DNA of 64,000 nucleotides from positions 36,678,361-36,742,360 of the forward strand of contig CM055106.1 of assembly GCA_029204225.1 (NCBI GenBank), written 5' to 3'. Position 1 is the stretch's first letter; every line of letters begins with the position of its first letter. Of the stretch, positions 10,159 through 22,900 are shown one piece after another. Source of the stretch: Diphasiastrum complanatum (lineage: Eukaryota; Streptophyta; Lycopodiopsida; Lycopodiales; Lycopodiaceae). The notes under the pieces were generated by a model. It searched no databases, was not told where the DNA came from, and was given only the letters and a program-made list of their open reading frames with translations. The position numbers and the translations under genes are program-made.

Positions 10159-10810
10159 TGGATGCAAAATGGGCAACGTGTCCTGAATTTGGACCCAAAT
10201 TTTTTTTTTTTTTAAGTTAGCGTCTTCTCCCTCCCTTTGGTGCTGATCTTTAAAATCTGGAAGCTATGAAGTCTACTGCCCTCATCAATATATAAAGTAA
10301 CATCAAATCTACATGCTTCCCTAGTTCCTTTGCCCTGGAAAGTGCGTTGTACCAAGTTATGAACACATCTATATTGCAGGCAATAATAGAACCATGGAGT
10401 ACTAAACTATCAATTAATTGACTACGAATTTCCACCTAAGATATCAAGAAAAACTAACAAGGCACTACCTTGCAAATTCTTATAACAGGAATTCTACTTT
10501 TTGAGTTCTGACTTTGAGAAGCTGAGAATCTCTATTATTTAATTCTGTAAGGACCCATCTAAGGATATTTAGTCTCACTCACAACGTATCTAGTATGTGC
10601 TGGGCACCTACCAGCATGCTTCTAAGATGGAGCTCAGTTGGGCTAAATTCAAATAACTATAGCCCTAACAGATGATAAACCCTTGTTACGCTTTCTAATC
10701 ATAGCGGTTCCTTGTGTTTTGAAGATATGATGTCCGAAGTGTACCCTCACAAGTGTATGAGCACAAAACCTTTGTGGGGTGGATCCCTAAGCTGAAGTGT
10801 GTGCAAATGC

Positions 10811-11244
10811 TGTCAGAATTTGTGATACAAATTCTAGATGGAGTTACTAGTCCTACTAGCACTCACACAAAAACTAAGCATAGAGAGAAATCAGATCATA
10901 GGAGAATTGAGCAATTGCTCTAGCTCATTGAATTGAATGGAATGATTGTGGTGGGGCACCAGCCTTCTTAAATAGTTTCTCTAATGATTGATAAAAGGTA
11001 ATGAGCCTAAAGTAAATAGCAAAATAGGAAAAGCTATTTACTGATAATACTATCTATATATGGTAAGAACTAAACATGAACTTCTAAGTAATAAAATAGA
11101 TCCTATTCTATTTGTAGTGCGCCCACCTACATGCATAGGCTTAAAAAAATGAATTTACTATAAATAGAATGGCCCCTAAAAATAGCACGCAGGCATGGCC
11201 AAACTATCATTAAGGGGTGTCAAAATAAACATTAATTTCTAACA
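10811..11244 (-). repeat. Copia 3' LTR (left in window)
   Basis: Direct repeat of 15697–16128, TG…CA bounded, adjacent to the PPT. Short indels and substitutions separate the two copies. Confidence 0.96.
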
Positions 11245-14200
11245 CTCCCCCTTAATGTTTACTTTGTTTTCTATTACTCCTAGAAGTTCTCTAAACTTCT
11301 GAAATTTTTCTTTGCCAAGACCTTTGGTAAAGATATCTGCAACTTGCTCTTCCGTAGGGCAATAGATAAGCTCCACTTCATTACTCTGAATTTTCTCTCT
11401 GATGAAGTGTTGTTGTACTTCAATATGCTTTGTCTTGCTGTGGAAAACTGGATTTTTTGCCAATTTAATACAACTCTAATTGTCACATTGAAGTATCGTA
11501 GGTGAATCTTGTACCAGATGTAGATCATGTAGAATCCTTCGCAACCATATTGCTTCACATGTTGCACTTGTAGTAGCTCGATATTTTGCCTCTGTAGATG
11601 ATAAAGCAATAGTATGTTGCTTCTCTGAACTCCAAGAGATAGCACTAGAACCAAGACTAAAAACATAACCTGTAGTAGATTTTCGGTCTTCCGCATCTCC
11701 AACCATACTCACAGCATAAGCAATATCTGGTCTTGTAGTAGTTAGATAGATTAAGCTTCCAACTAGCTTTTCTATATAACGTCTCATCTACATCCTGATC
11801 TTCCTCAACTTTAGTAAGCTTACATCCACTATCATATGGTGTAGAAATAGGCTTGCACTCTGACATATTGAACTTTTCAAGAATTTCATGAGCATACTTA
11901 GATTGAGAAATGAATAGTCCCTGTGCTACTCTCCATACCTCAATCCCAAGGAAATATTGTAGTGAACCAAGATCTTTCATATCAAATTATGATGAGAGCT
12001 TTCTTACTTCCCTGAATCATACTATGATATGATCCTGTAATAATAAGATCATCCACATACATCACTACAATAACCTCAAAATATGTATCAATACTCGTGT
12101 ACCACGCCCTGGGTGCCTGCTTAAGTCCATATAATGCCTTGTCCAACCTGCAAACCTTATCTTCATGTCCTGCTACTATGTATCCTTCTGGCTGCTCCAT
12201 ATAGACTTCTTCCTCTAGAAATCCATTCAGGAATGCACTCTTTACATCCATTTGTTGAATATCCCATCCAAATTGAGCTGCCAATGATAAAACAATCCTC
12301 ATAGTAGTAGATTTAGCAACTGGTGCAAAAGTTTCCTCATAGTCAATCCCTTCCCGTTGAGCATAACCTTTTGCCACCAATCTTGCCTTATGTTTATCTA
12401 TAGAACCATCTGATTTGTACTTAGTCCTATAGACCCGTTTGCATCCAATGGCCTTTTTACCTGCAGGTAGCTGAACAAGTCTCCAAGTCTTGTTCTTCAT
12501 GATTGAGTCGTACTCTTCATCCATAGCTTTCCTCCAAATATCCTCTTTTTCAGCCTCTCTGAAAGTAGATGGATCCTTGGTCTCTAATGCTGTGGCCATA
12601 TATGCAAAATGTACATCCCCATCTTCATGACGATCTTCTTGTTGAACCTCCTGTCGATCTTGATCTTCATGTTGCTTTTCAAATCGAGCCGATCTCCTAG
12701 TTCCATGTGTACTGGACTCTCTCTGTTCCATAATAACACTATCTTTGATAGTTTCATAGTACCACCTAGGCAATCTTCTAGCTTCTGATGTAGGATGCTT
12801 CCTGCTTGGTGAAGTAGGAGGTGAATAAGTATCTCAGATACTTGACCTCTCCTTCCTCTTTCCTATCTCAACCAAAGACACTTTAGGTTCTTGAATTGGC
12901 ATAGGCGATACATACGTCGATTCAGGTTTCTGTAATAACTTGTCACATAATATAGGGATTCCACCATCTTGATCCTCATCAAAATATATCTCTATATCTC
13001 AAAGATTACATCCCTACTTATGATTATTTTCTTACCCTCCAAGTCATATAACTTGTATCCCTTCTCTTGATTATCATAACCAAGAAATAAACACTTGGTC
13101 GCCTTAGAATCCAGTTTGCTCCTTGAATCCTTAGGTATGTGAGAATAAGTAATACTTGCAAACACTCTCAAATGACTTACATCTAACTTCCGACCCGTGT
13201 AAGCTCCCTCTGGAGTTCGATTTTCTACAACCTTTGTAGGACTCGATTCAAAAGATAAACCGCCGTCTTAATTGCTTCACCCCGAAACATATTCCGAAGA
13301 TTTTTACTCTTGAGCATACTCCTCGCAGTTTCCACTATGGACTGGTTCTTTCTTTCCGCAACTCCATTTTGTTGAGACGTGTCCGTATTTGCAAATTGTC
13401 TCTTTATACCATGATCCTTGCAAAACACCTGAAATTCCGTAGAAAGATACTCTCCCCCTTTGTCCGAGCGAAGTATCTTAATTTGTCTATTTGTTTCTTT
13501 CTCCACCTGTGTCTTAAACCATGTGAAATATTTAAAAGCTTCACCCTTATTCTTCAGAAGATAGATCCATGTCTTCCTAGAATAGTCATCCACAAACACC
13601 ATAAAGTAACTTGCTCCCCCATAAGATTGAGTCATCATAGGACCACACAAATCTGTATGAATTCTAGGACATTTTTCGCCCTGAATGTACTAGGCAAAAA
13701 TTTCTTCATATGATGCTTGCCTAAGACACAACCTTCACAAACCTTGTGATCAGAAACTACTTGAGGTAAACCTGTAACCATGTTAATTTCCTCAAGACTT
13801 GTAGACTTTTGTAATTCAGATGTCCATACCTCTCGTGCCATATTTTACTCAATATCAGTATCCGCAACACTTGAATGATGATCCACCACCTGAGCTTGAA
13901 GTTTATACAACCGTCCTACAAGTATGCCCTCAACTGCTACTTCATCATTTTTCTTCTTGATGAGACACCGCTGTTCATCAAACTGCACCACCATGTGTTG
14001 CTTTGCAATAGTTGATACTTAGAGCAAGTTTTTCTTGATTCCTGGTACATAAAGCACATCCTTTATGTTTCCAATCTTCCTTGAAGGTAGTTGTACTTGT
14101 ACTTTTCCAACTCCCTTTATATCATGTGTAGTTGTCTCCCAACTTCACATTTGACCCATCGTCTAATTTTTGAAAATTAGATAGCCAGTCTCGCCTAGGT

Positions 14201-14319
14201 GTTATATGCTTCGAAGCTCCTGAATCAATAAACCAAAAGTCATCTTCCTTCAAGAAGCCACCACTAGAAGATGTTGATGCCGAAAACAACTCATAGTCTT
14301 CAAGATCCAAAGCACTCAA
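11239..14319 (-). pseudogene. Copia pol: protease, integrase, reverse transcriptase, RNase H
   Basis: Reading downwards: protease FIDSGASKHITPRRDW (about 14240–14180); GAG-pre-integrase with VCEGCVLGKHHMKKF (about 13740); integrase core with VDDYSRKTWIY, RSDKGGEYLSTEF and NGVAERKNQ (DD35E residues present, 13650–13225). After a region with stops comes RT with AFLNGFLEEEVYMEQPEGY and the catalytic YVDDLIITGS (about 12055–12025). RNase H has RPDIAYAVSMV joined abruptly to GDAEDRKSTTGYVF, so about 80 residues are deleted. ISWSSEKQ…STEAKY and the C-terminal KHIEVQQHFIREK follow. The enzymes would copy element RNA into DNA and integrate it, but multiple stops and frame shifts preclude a functional polyprotein. 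Confidence 0.93.
11245..11258 (-). promoter_or_regulatory. Polypurine tract of copia element
   Basis: Reading the reverse strand, cattaagggggag lies immediately before the 3' LTR. This is the expected plus-strand primer site. Confidence 0.85.
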
Positions 14320-15167
14320 TTTTGCATTAGATGTTTCTTCTTCTTCAGCGAAATTCTCGTCCTGCTTTTTCTTGAATTTGTTGTGCTAGCACTCCTTTGC
14401 ATAATGTCCTGATTTTCCGCAAATGAAGCAATTTTCTTTTCGAACCACTTTCTTTCCATCTTCTGACCGATTTGATTGATTCTCCTCCATATCTTGCTGC
14501 TTTTTCTTCTTCTTCTTCCCTTTGCCACCCTTCTTGGAACTTTGCTCTTGCTTCTTTGCCAGGAATGCCTGTAATCGTCCCTGCTGACAATATTTTGTCG
14601 TCTCATTTCTTCTTGTAGTAAGATGACATTTAGCTCATCGAAAGAAGGCCTCGTTTCTCTTAATGATAGCATCATTACAAAGTTCTGATAGGCCAAAGGT
14701 AGACTATTTAGTACAATGGATACCAATACTGAATCTTGAACACTTTCTCCAATTGCAATAAGTTGGCCTCTCAGATCTTTCACTCGAGTAAAGTAGTTCG
14801 TTAACAATTCACCTGTACCCAACTTCAACGTGTGAAGCTTATTAGTCAAAATCAAGATCCGTGACTGATTTACTATTTCATACAAGTTCTTTAGTATATC
14901 CCAAACCTCCTTGGGTCCAGCAGCATCTCTGATATGAGGTATGATCATATCTCTAACTGATAAGTTGATGATATGATGAGCTTTTCTTCCATGTTTCTGA
15001 TACTCCGGCAACTCCTTGTCAGTGGTAGGAGGTATCTCAACACTTGTGACGATATCCCAATATTCTCTATCTTGGAGAATAGTCTACATCTTGAACTTCC
15101 ATATACTGTAGTTCGTTCCATCTAGCTTGCTAGACTCCGGCAACACAGCATCATTCAAGCTTGCCAT
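14316..15167 (-). pseudogene. Copia gag
   Basis: The start ATG at 15167 opens MASLNDAVLPESSKLDGTNY and reaches a stop after SIWKFKM. The frame then continues with the typical Gag body: IIPHIRDAAGPKEVWDILKN, a PSFDELNVILLQEEMRR block, and after a frame change the zinc knuckle CFICGKSGHYAKEC, followed by another stop. Gag forms the cytoplasmic virus-like particle. Breaks at the start and at the knuckle mean it is not expressed as a whole. Confidence 0.88.
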
Positions 15168-15680
15168 TACACTGATCTTTATAGCCTGCCTCAATGGTTA
15201 TCTGTCCTGCAGCAACCTGTCTGAGTAACGATCTGTCCAGCAGTGCTCTGACAGCTGTCTGACAATGATCAGATCAGATCTGCAGCTCCAAATTTCAGCA
15301 AAGATCAGGTTCCAGCAGCGATCAGGTTCCAGTAATAAATAGTAAAAAACTAGTAACCAGATATGTCAGCGATCAGTCTGTTTGTAAATTCAACAATCCA
15401 ACAGCAGATCAAAGCAGCGCACTATCAATAGATACCCAGCAGACTAACAAGTCTTCCTTAGATCTGAAACAGCAGCGATTTGGTCTCCAGCAGACAGTAC
15501 TACAGCAAACAACCTAGCAGCCAGTGATCTTGCAGTAGCGATCTGTAGGCAATAGCCCGATTCCAGCAATCTGTAGGCAGTGATGATTCCAGCGGACTAC
15601 TTCCAACAGTAGTCCAGCGCAACAGCTCCTCCAATCAGATCTGGTTGCAACCCTGCAAACAAACTCTCTCTCTCACAAAC
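15168..15680 (-). other. Copia 5' untranslated leader
   Basis: About 510 bp between PBS and gag start, rich in degenerate cagcagcgatctg-like units on the plus strand. No open frame of note. Confidence 0.7.
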
Positions 15681-15696
15681 CTCAGCACTGATACCA
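15681..15696 (-). promoter_or_regulatory. Primer binding site (initiator tRNA-Met)
   Basis: The reverse strand reads tggtatcagtgctgag directly after the 5' LTR. The first nine bases match the 3' end complement of plant initiator tRNA-Met (tggtatcag). Confidence 0.88.
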
Positions 15697-16128
15697 TGTC
15701 AGAATTTGTGATACAAATTCTAGATGGAGTTACTAGTCCTACTAGCGCTCACACAAAAACTAAGCATAGAGAGAAATCAGATCATAGGAGAATTGAGCAA
15801 TTGCTCTAGCTCATTGAATTGAATGGAATGATTGTGGTGGGGCGCTAGGCTTTTTAAATAGTTTCTCTAATGATTGATAAAAGGTAATGAGCCTAAAGTA
15901 AATAGCAAAATAGCAAAAGCTATTTACTAATAATATTATCTATATATGGTAAGAACTAAACATGAACTTCTAAGTAATAAAATAGATCCTATTCTATTTG
16001 TAGTGCGCCCACCTACATGCATAGGCTTAAAAAAATGAATTTACTATAAATAGAATGGCCCCTAAAAATAGCACGCAGGCATGGCCAAACTATCATCAAG
16101 GGGTGTCAATAAACATTAATTTCTAACA
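15697..16128 (-). repeat. Copia 5' LTR (right in window)
   Basis: Partner of 10811–11244, followed by the duplicated target aatgc at 16129–16133. Confidence 0.96.
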
Positions 16129-16133
16129 AATGC

Positions 16134-16787
16134 ATGTCCGACCTGAGGTTCACGTCTAGATCCTCCTATTTGGAAGAACCTCAATGATGGCCTACAATGT
16201 ACTTATGTGACCACAAGAGGAATACTGTGGTCTCAATCCTACTGCACCGAATGCGTGCAAAGTTATTTCTGAGGCTTCTTACTTAGATGATTCTCCAGAA
16301 CTATTCTGTATAACTCTAATAGAAATGAAACATAATTATATTATGGCTGCGTGAGGCCCCAACTGTGTGGGGATGCTGGAAAGTTAGACAAACATTATTA
16401 GAAAAAAAAGGTTTGGAAGAGTATCTTAGAAACTTGGCCAGCCTTTGGAAGATCTAGCCTTCAGCTTTCAATAGCTTTCTTTTTGTGGTAGAGAAAACAA
16501 ACTGGATAATCTGGGTGTTGTAATAATGGGTGCATTGGTCTTTCTGGCTTATACTGGATGGGCATAATCGGTCCACATATAAAAGTCAGTGACTCGAATT
16601 GTGGGCACTTAGATTCAAAATGTAAGTGTGTATGTCATTGTTCACATGTGTGTTTGTGTCTGCTCAATGTGCAAGCAGCAGCACTCACATTCATCCAAGA
16701 GAAGTATTTAGATGTCTGACATACGTCTATGGTTTCTTGGGCAGAATTTCCTTACAGATTTCAGCCGGGCTTCTTCTTTCTTCACAG
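16134..16787. other. Flank between copia element and APEM9-like exon A
   Basis: It contains the right-hand continuation of the copia target site and probably the 3' end of an intron. No independent gene is supported. Confidence 0.45.
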
Positions 16788-16979
16788 TCATTTTTGGAGG
16801 AGTATTTTGAATATTGGGCTCTACATCAAAATGGCACTTTCCAAAGTCAGAGAGTTAGGGTGTCCGTTGCAGACCTTGCTGAAATATATGCAGTACATGT
16901 GCTTGGAAGAGGTTGCATGGATCCAGAATTGGCTTTGAAGTGGGTTCAAAGTAGCAGTCTCCTAGATGAGAGGAAGCAG
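16788..16979 (+). CDS. APEM9: APEM9-like exon A (FLEEYFEYW … LDERKQ)
   Basis: The acceptor is a pyrimidine run ending ttcacag at 16787. The donor is AAGCAG|gtcagt at 16980. The frame is phase 0 at both ends. The frame stays open upstream to about 16626, but that extra stretch has no family similarity and precedes a good acceptor, so I start the exon at 16788. Confidence 0.72.
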
Positions 16980-19900
16980 GTCAGTGCTACTTGCTATTTG
17001 TTTTTGTTGTCGTTTTAGAGTTTGATGTGAAGGATCTCGTTATATTGACTTTTGATTGAAGCAAAGCATATATTTTCCCATTCTTGTTGTACTTGCTTCT
17101 TGCCCATACACTAGCTGGAAGGTGGTTTGCCCTGTATTGGCTTTATATGTGATTTGGAAAGCCCAGCGTGCTGCTTGGAGTTTGTGTTCCCAATCTGTGC
17201 GGCTGGCCTTGACCATCTTTGTAACGATTGCACAAAATTTGATTAGATGACTCGGCTTGGCATTGCACCTGGGATAGTAGGGAGTGCTCTTTCGATGAGC
17301 GACTAGATAGGAGGCAACTAGGTGAGTGATCGTTTCATTCATAAAGTGGCTTTCACGATCACTTACTAACTCAATTGGGCATCCATATCGAGTAAGGATA
17401 TGTTCGTTCCAAAAGCGTGCCGTGGTCTTGGCATTGGCTTTTTTTACTGCTCTAGCTCCACCCACTTGGTAAGATAGTTTGCAGCTACTATAATATATCT
17501 GGCTTGCATGTAACGAGCAGCGGGACGTATTGGACCTACAAAGTCAATTCCCCACTTTACGAATGGGCTTCGGCTATGATAGGTTGCGAGGGCATTTGGT
17601 CTAGTTCTGTGGGCTTTCGATAGCATTGGCACACATCACAAGAGCTGATAGACATCCTTGTGAAGGGTTGGCCACCAAAATCCACCTTGAAGTACCTTCC
17701 TCGCAGTCAGATCTGCAGCAAAGTGCCCACCTCCTACTCTTTCATGAGTTAGTTGAATGATCATTTCAATCTCATGAGGTAGGACATACACTCTCAGAAA
17801 AGCAGTTGAATCCTATGTTAGATCTAGCAGCTTGAGTGTGCTATTGCAGGACTTGCAAGTGATGAATTCAGAACTACATATTGTTAAAATTGAAATGTCC
17901 TTTGTCGAAGTGGCTAATAATAAGCTACAAAAGGAGGTGAATATGCTAAGACAAGAACTCCAAGCCCAGCCTACCCTTGTTGCATTGGAATCGACAAGCA
18001 AATTCAAGGAGTTGGAAGACAAACTCGAAAAGCAGAAAGAAGCCCTTTCTTGGGTGACCGTTCTCAAAAAAGGTAGCAAACCACCCCCATCTCTTTGGTT
18101 ATTTCAGCTACTCTTTTCGAAAAGAAACAGGACCCAGATAACATAGTCTTCATCGCTCCACCATTACTGAGAAAAACACTTAGAAACTTTACTTGCAGGG
18201 TGGAGAAATCCAAAAAAGGAATTGCTACTGGAAGAAAAATCCAACCATTATAGAAGGGTGTATCACGGCACTACATACTATTTATCTCCAATAGAAACTT
18301 CCTTAAGTAAAGTCAGCAGGTTTCTAGTTGTAAATTGCATTACTGACTTCTAAGATTTGATCATCTGACTGCTGAAACATACCAATCTGCATGAGATTTG
18401 CCTTCAAAGGCTGCTGAGTGCCTTAATTTGGTTTGACCTTCATGAAGTTTGATCAAATAGATGTCAAAACATTTGATTGTTCATGTAAGTGCTATTTGCT
18501 ATCATAAATTGCCCTTTATTCTTCATTTGATGCTATATTTGTTATTGTGTTCATAACTTGGTATCACAACACTTTTCTGAGCAGTTGGGAAGGTGTTATT
18601 AATTTATTCTACCCTGTTTATTCTCTCTCTAGATGTTTTTGTCTCTCTAAACCTAAATAGACATTCTCACCATAATTTTTTTGATTGTGGTCAAAATTGG
18701 GTTTTGATAGTTGCGTGGGTTTCTAGTTAGCTTGGAGAAGTGAGTTTTTTGGAAACATTGATTTAAAAAACCATATTTTCTCACTTTTGGACAAGGCCAT
18801 CTATTTTGTATTTTTTGGTGAGTTGAATAAATACATTGTTAGAGGTTCAGGAAGACTCACTTACAGAAGTAGATGACACATTGATTAGTGTTAGCTTTCA
18901 AACGTTATTGTAGAATAAATTTTTCGGTAAAAGAGAATATTTTTGCATTTGATCTACTTCTATGTTGCTTTGGAACGGCGTTCCGGACCCCAGCGTTCCA
19001 GAACGCTGCGTTCTGGGATGTTATTATTAAAAAAACATATAAATTTTGTTAATACCGCGATGTCCCATTTCCAGCCCACTATGTTGGAGAGAAAAAACAT
19101 TGTGGAGAGAGGAATAGGTGGCCAAATGGGTAGCGTGAGCACTCTATGTGAAGGCCATGATGAGTACAAGGTGAATCTAGCACAGATAAGAGGGCAACAA
19201 CGATTATGTGGGGATTTGCAAGCAAAGCAACTTCTTGAAGCTTTTTTTCGCCGTTTTTTTCCTTGCTTTGTTTGGAGGCTATAATCCATCATTTGGAGTT
19301 ATTCATGTTGCTATGGAGACTCGAGAGTGATTGCATGTTCCCAAGCTTCTTTATAAATAGGTGGTCACTATGAGCATTCATGTGGTTGGTGTGTATGAGG
19401 CATTTTGCATTGTTGTTTTTTCTAGGTGGAGGGGTTAGTTTAATGATTTAGGGTAGGTCTTAGGCGTCCATTGGCATTACGATTTAGGTCTTAGGCGGTT
19501 GTAGGCTTGTTTTAGCTCCCTTTTTCCACTTGTCCACTTTCCATTGAGTTTTTGACCTTTTTTATAGTGTCTTGAGGGTTTCTATAGCCATGCTTGTGGT
19601 GGGACGAGGCATGTGGTCGGAGGTTGATCTCTTGGAGGGAGACACCGTAGTTTTTACAGGTTTAGATGCACGCAGATGGCGCTGCTTGTTTTGCGGTGGC
19701 ACCTTTTGCAGTACGATGACGAGGATTAGAGCACACTTGCTTGGTTTGACCAGGCCAGATGGGCGGACCATGGGCATTGCCCCATGCGTGGCAGTTCCTG
19801 TACCTGAGCGAGAGCACCTATTGAGCACATATGGAGGAGTAGCAACAACGATCGGGTCTAGGATATAGATTGGTGGGCAGTTAGGTTCTATTGGCACAAG

Positions 19901-22900
19901 ATCAGGGGCTGGCGGTAGCGGCGTAGGGCCATCACGGCCTAGTTCATTAGTAGTAGGTCCATCACGGCCTCCTTTAGCAGCAGCAACAACAGCAGCAAGG
20001 CCATCACAGCCTAGTCCATTAGTAGGGCCATCACACATTTCATCAACGGAGCCAGGCCCATCACGGCCACCAGCAGCCAAAGCAACATGGCCATCACCTA
20101 TAGGAGAGGCTTTTCCATCAAGGAAGTTAGTTGGGGGAGGGCCTACTGAGGGTAGTGGCCCAGGCTCAACAGAGGGGACAGTTCCTATGGCAGCTATGGG
20201 AGGTGTTGGAGAGAGAGCATAGGGTGGAGCACAAGCATGCCCTAGAGTCAGGCCACGACCACATGCAGCTACACAAGACAGGGTGGGCATATATCGACAA
20301 ACCACAGTGGCTGCAAGGTGGCAGCGGACACATTGTGAGGCATCCACTAGACTTACATGCCAGTTTTCTTACAGTGGATACCTTGCATTTGCCTTGGTCG
20401 ACACCAGCATCTTCCGTGACATGATGAGGGAGATTGCAGCTTGTGATGCCACTTTGAGATCCCCCACACGCGAGGCTCTTCGTACTCGCCATTTGAGAGA
20501 GGAGCAAGCATGCATCACGAGAGAGCTCAGCCCATATGACATGCCTGGGCCACATATGGTTGCACTATTCTATTAGATGGGTGAATTGATATTAGGTGCA
20601 GACATGTTATCAACATCCTTGTTCCATGTCCGTTGGGCATTGTATTCCTTAGGGGTGTGGATGCCTCCCAAGATGGCTGTTGAGTTGTGGGAGAGTTTAT
20701 CTATGAGCATATATGTGCAACAGTCATTGAGGTGGGGGCACAACATGTGGTGCAGGTGGCCATCGACAATGCCAACAACTGTGTGGCTATGGGTGAACTT
20801 TTGGAGAGGGACTACCCTGCTATTGTATGGACTCCGTGTGCAGCACACTGCATCGATCTTTTGATGCATGACATAGGAGGCCTTGGGTTTCCACCATCAC
20901 ATCCAGTGCCATCTTCCTGGTCACATTTGTAACTAGGAAGAAGAGGGCCCTCACCATGTTCAGGACATATAGCCCGCTGGACATGAAGAAGTAAGCACCC
21001 ACACCATTTGCCTACCACTTCGTTGTGTTGGAGAGGTTGCTTCGGGTTCGACCTGCATTGCTTTAGATGACAGAACCCTGAGTTCACACAATGGCATCGT
21101 AGCAGTGAGCCGACTGGACTTAGGTTTTAGAGGATCGTTTTTGGAGATGATTTCTGGCAACAGGTTGAGCAGTTGGTTGAGGTCCTACAGCTAGTGTACC
21201 ATGTGCTGAGGTTGGTGGATCGAGACGGTTTTGCACTCGACCTCATTTACGAGTTTATGGACAAGATTGGGGGGACCCTTCAGTGAACGCTTTTTGATGA
21301 GCACATGTATACCTTTTTTGTAATCTGTTTGGTGCATTTGTTTTGTAAGTGCTTTTGGCATCATTGAATTGTTTTTCCTACAATGTAGTGATTACTTTTC
21401 TGGTTTTTGTAGGATGTCAGCTATCCGAGAGAAGTGGCTTGACAGATGGAATTTCTTCCACAAGCCCATACACACAGTTGCTCACTTACTTCACCCTATG
21501 TGGGCTACTGGAGCCATATGCACAGACGCCAAGCTTGTCGACTGCTGGAGGACATACACATAGAATGTGTATCCAAGTTAGGGTTGTCCCCCAAGCACTC
21601 GTTTGATTGTCAACAATTTGTTTGTGCTTTTTGATGACTTGTTCATTTCAAGAATTTGACAATGTCTCATCTGATTGCATGTCATGGTCCCTTGTTGCGC
21701 AAGATTGAGACAGAGGTTAGGTTTTGAGCGCAGACAGGGATGTTTCATTGGAGTACGAAAGGGGGGGTGGCTAAGCGCAAGGTATGCCTGATGGATTTGC
21801 ATGTTGAGCCAAAGAGGCCCTGGTAGGCAGCGACAGCGGCAGGGGCAGGGGCAGGGGCAGGGGCAGAGGTTCAGGGACACAGCCGCACATTCGAGGAGGA
21901 TTCCTTATCTTCCTACTCGTCTACCAGTGATAGTGATGAGGAGGAATCCCCATCTGATTATGATGCCTCCAAGTCATAGAGATTCATCGGTCTATGCGTC
22001 TATTGTCCATTGTCCATCTATCATCCTCATGTGCTTGGCCATTGGCCCACTCATTGTATATATCAGAGTTTTATCATTTATCATTAGACATATTGATCAT
22101 TCTCATGAGGATGTGTGGAATGTGGATCAGTCGCCATGTTTTTGTATCATATACACTTAGCACTGTAGTCTGCACTATGTGATAGAAAAACAAAAAAACA
22201 ACAAAAAAGATAGAAAAACAGCAGCGTTCCAGGGAATCCTATGGGAATTCCCAGAACGTGTTCCGGATCGCATCCCGTTTGATCCAGGACACACCAGTAA
22301 TTATGGTTTTTACTGAATTTTTCTATTTTTCATGGTGCTTTTGCCAACCAATTATCCTTTCTTGTTAGGTTTTAAGCAAGCTTACGTGATGAAATGTGAA
22401 TTTTCATTAGTAGGGACCTTTTTATTGATGGGCTTTACTTGTTAGTGCACCTTTGTCATGATTGAGTCTGCCCTTCGCCTCTGGTGAAGTGATAGGGACT
22501 CAATAGATTGGTGGTTGGAGACATTCATGTAAGGTAATGTGGACATGGCATGCATCTCATTTGGTCCATGGCATGCATGATGAAGTTGATGGCCTCAAAG
22601 TTTGTGGTTGGAATCCATAGGGTTGAAGATTGCACATCTCCTTTGCTATGTCGGTGGTATTATCCTAGACATATCATTGATTGAAAAAAATTGAATTGAT
22701 CGTTTCCCTGCTCTAATAGACATACGTAGCATGTAAGCATGGTGGTTATCTTATTCTCTTCAGCATGACTCGAGATTAGTTCGAAGGAGCTCAAGAGCTC
22801 AATTTAAACCTTATTGTTATTTTCCTGAATTGAAATGGATATAGAGCATTTTGATTTCTGAATATTGCAGTTTTATGTGATGGCTATGAGAACTAATGGT

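Larger units (their letters stand above)
8608..10805. other. Largely unassigned sequence upstream of copia element
   Basis: No convincing gene model. Open frames are short and lack signatures. A stretch near 9940–10050 can be read as HSERSSQFKSVFGGVNESMVPYALSR. It loosely resembles the exon expected upstream of the APEM9-like gene, but splice sites could not be fixed. Two local duplications are listed separately. Confidence 0.4.
10811..16128 (-). mobile_element. Full-structure Ty1/copia retrotransposon
   Basis: A 5,318-bp element with LTRs of 434 and 432 bp (10811–11244 and 15697–16128), each starting TGTCAGAATT and ending TTCTAACA. They are flanked by the 5-bp duplication aatgc (10806–10810, 16129–16133). 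The PBS and PPT positions show it is transcribed on the reverse strand. Domain order on that strand is gag, protease, integrase, RT, RNase H, which is copia order. The LTRs differ at about a dozen positions, so the insertion is moderately old. Gag and Pol have stops, frame changes and a deletion in RNase H, so it is non-autonomous now. Confidence 0.97.
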
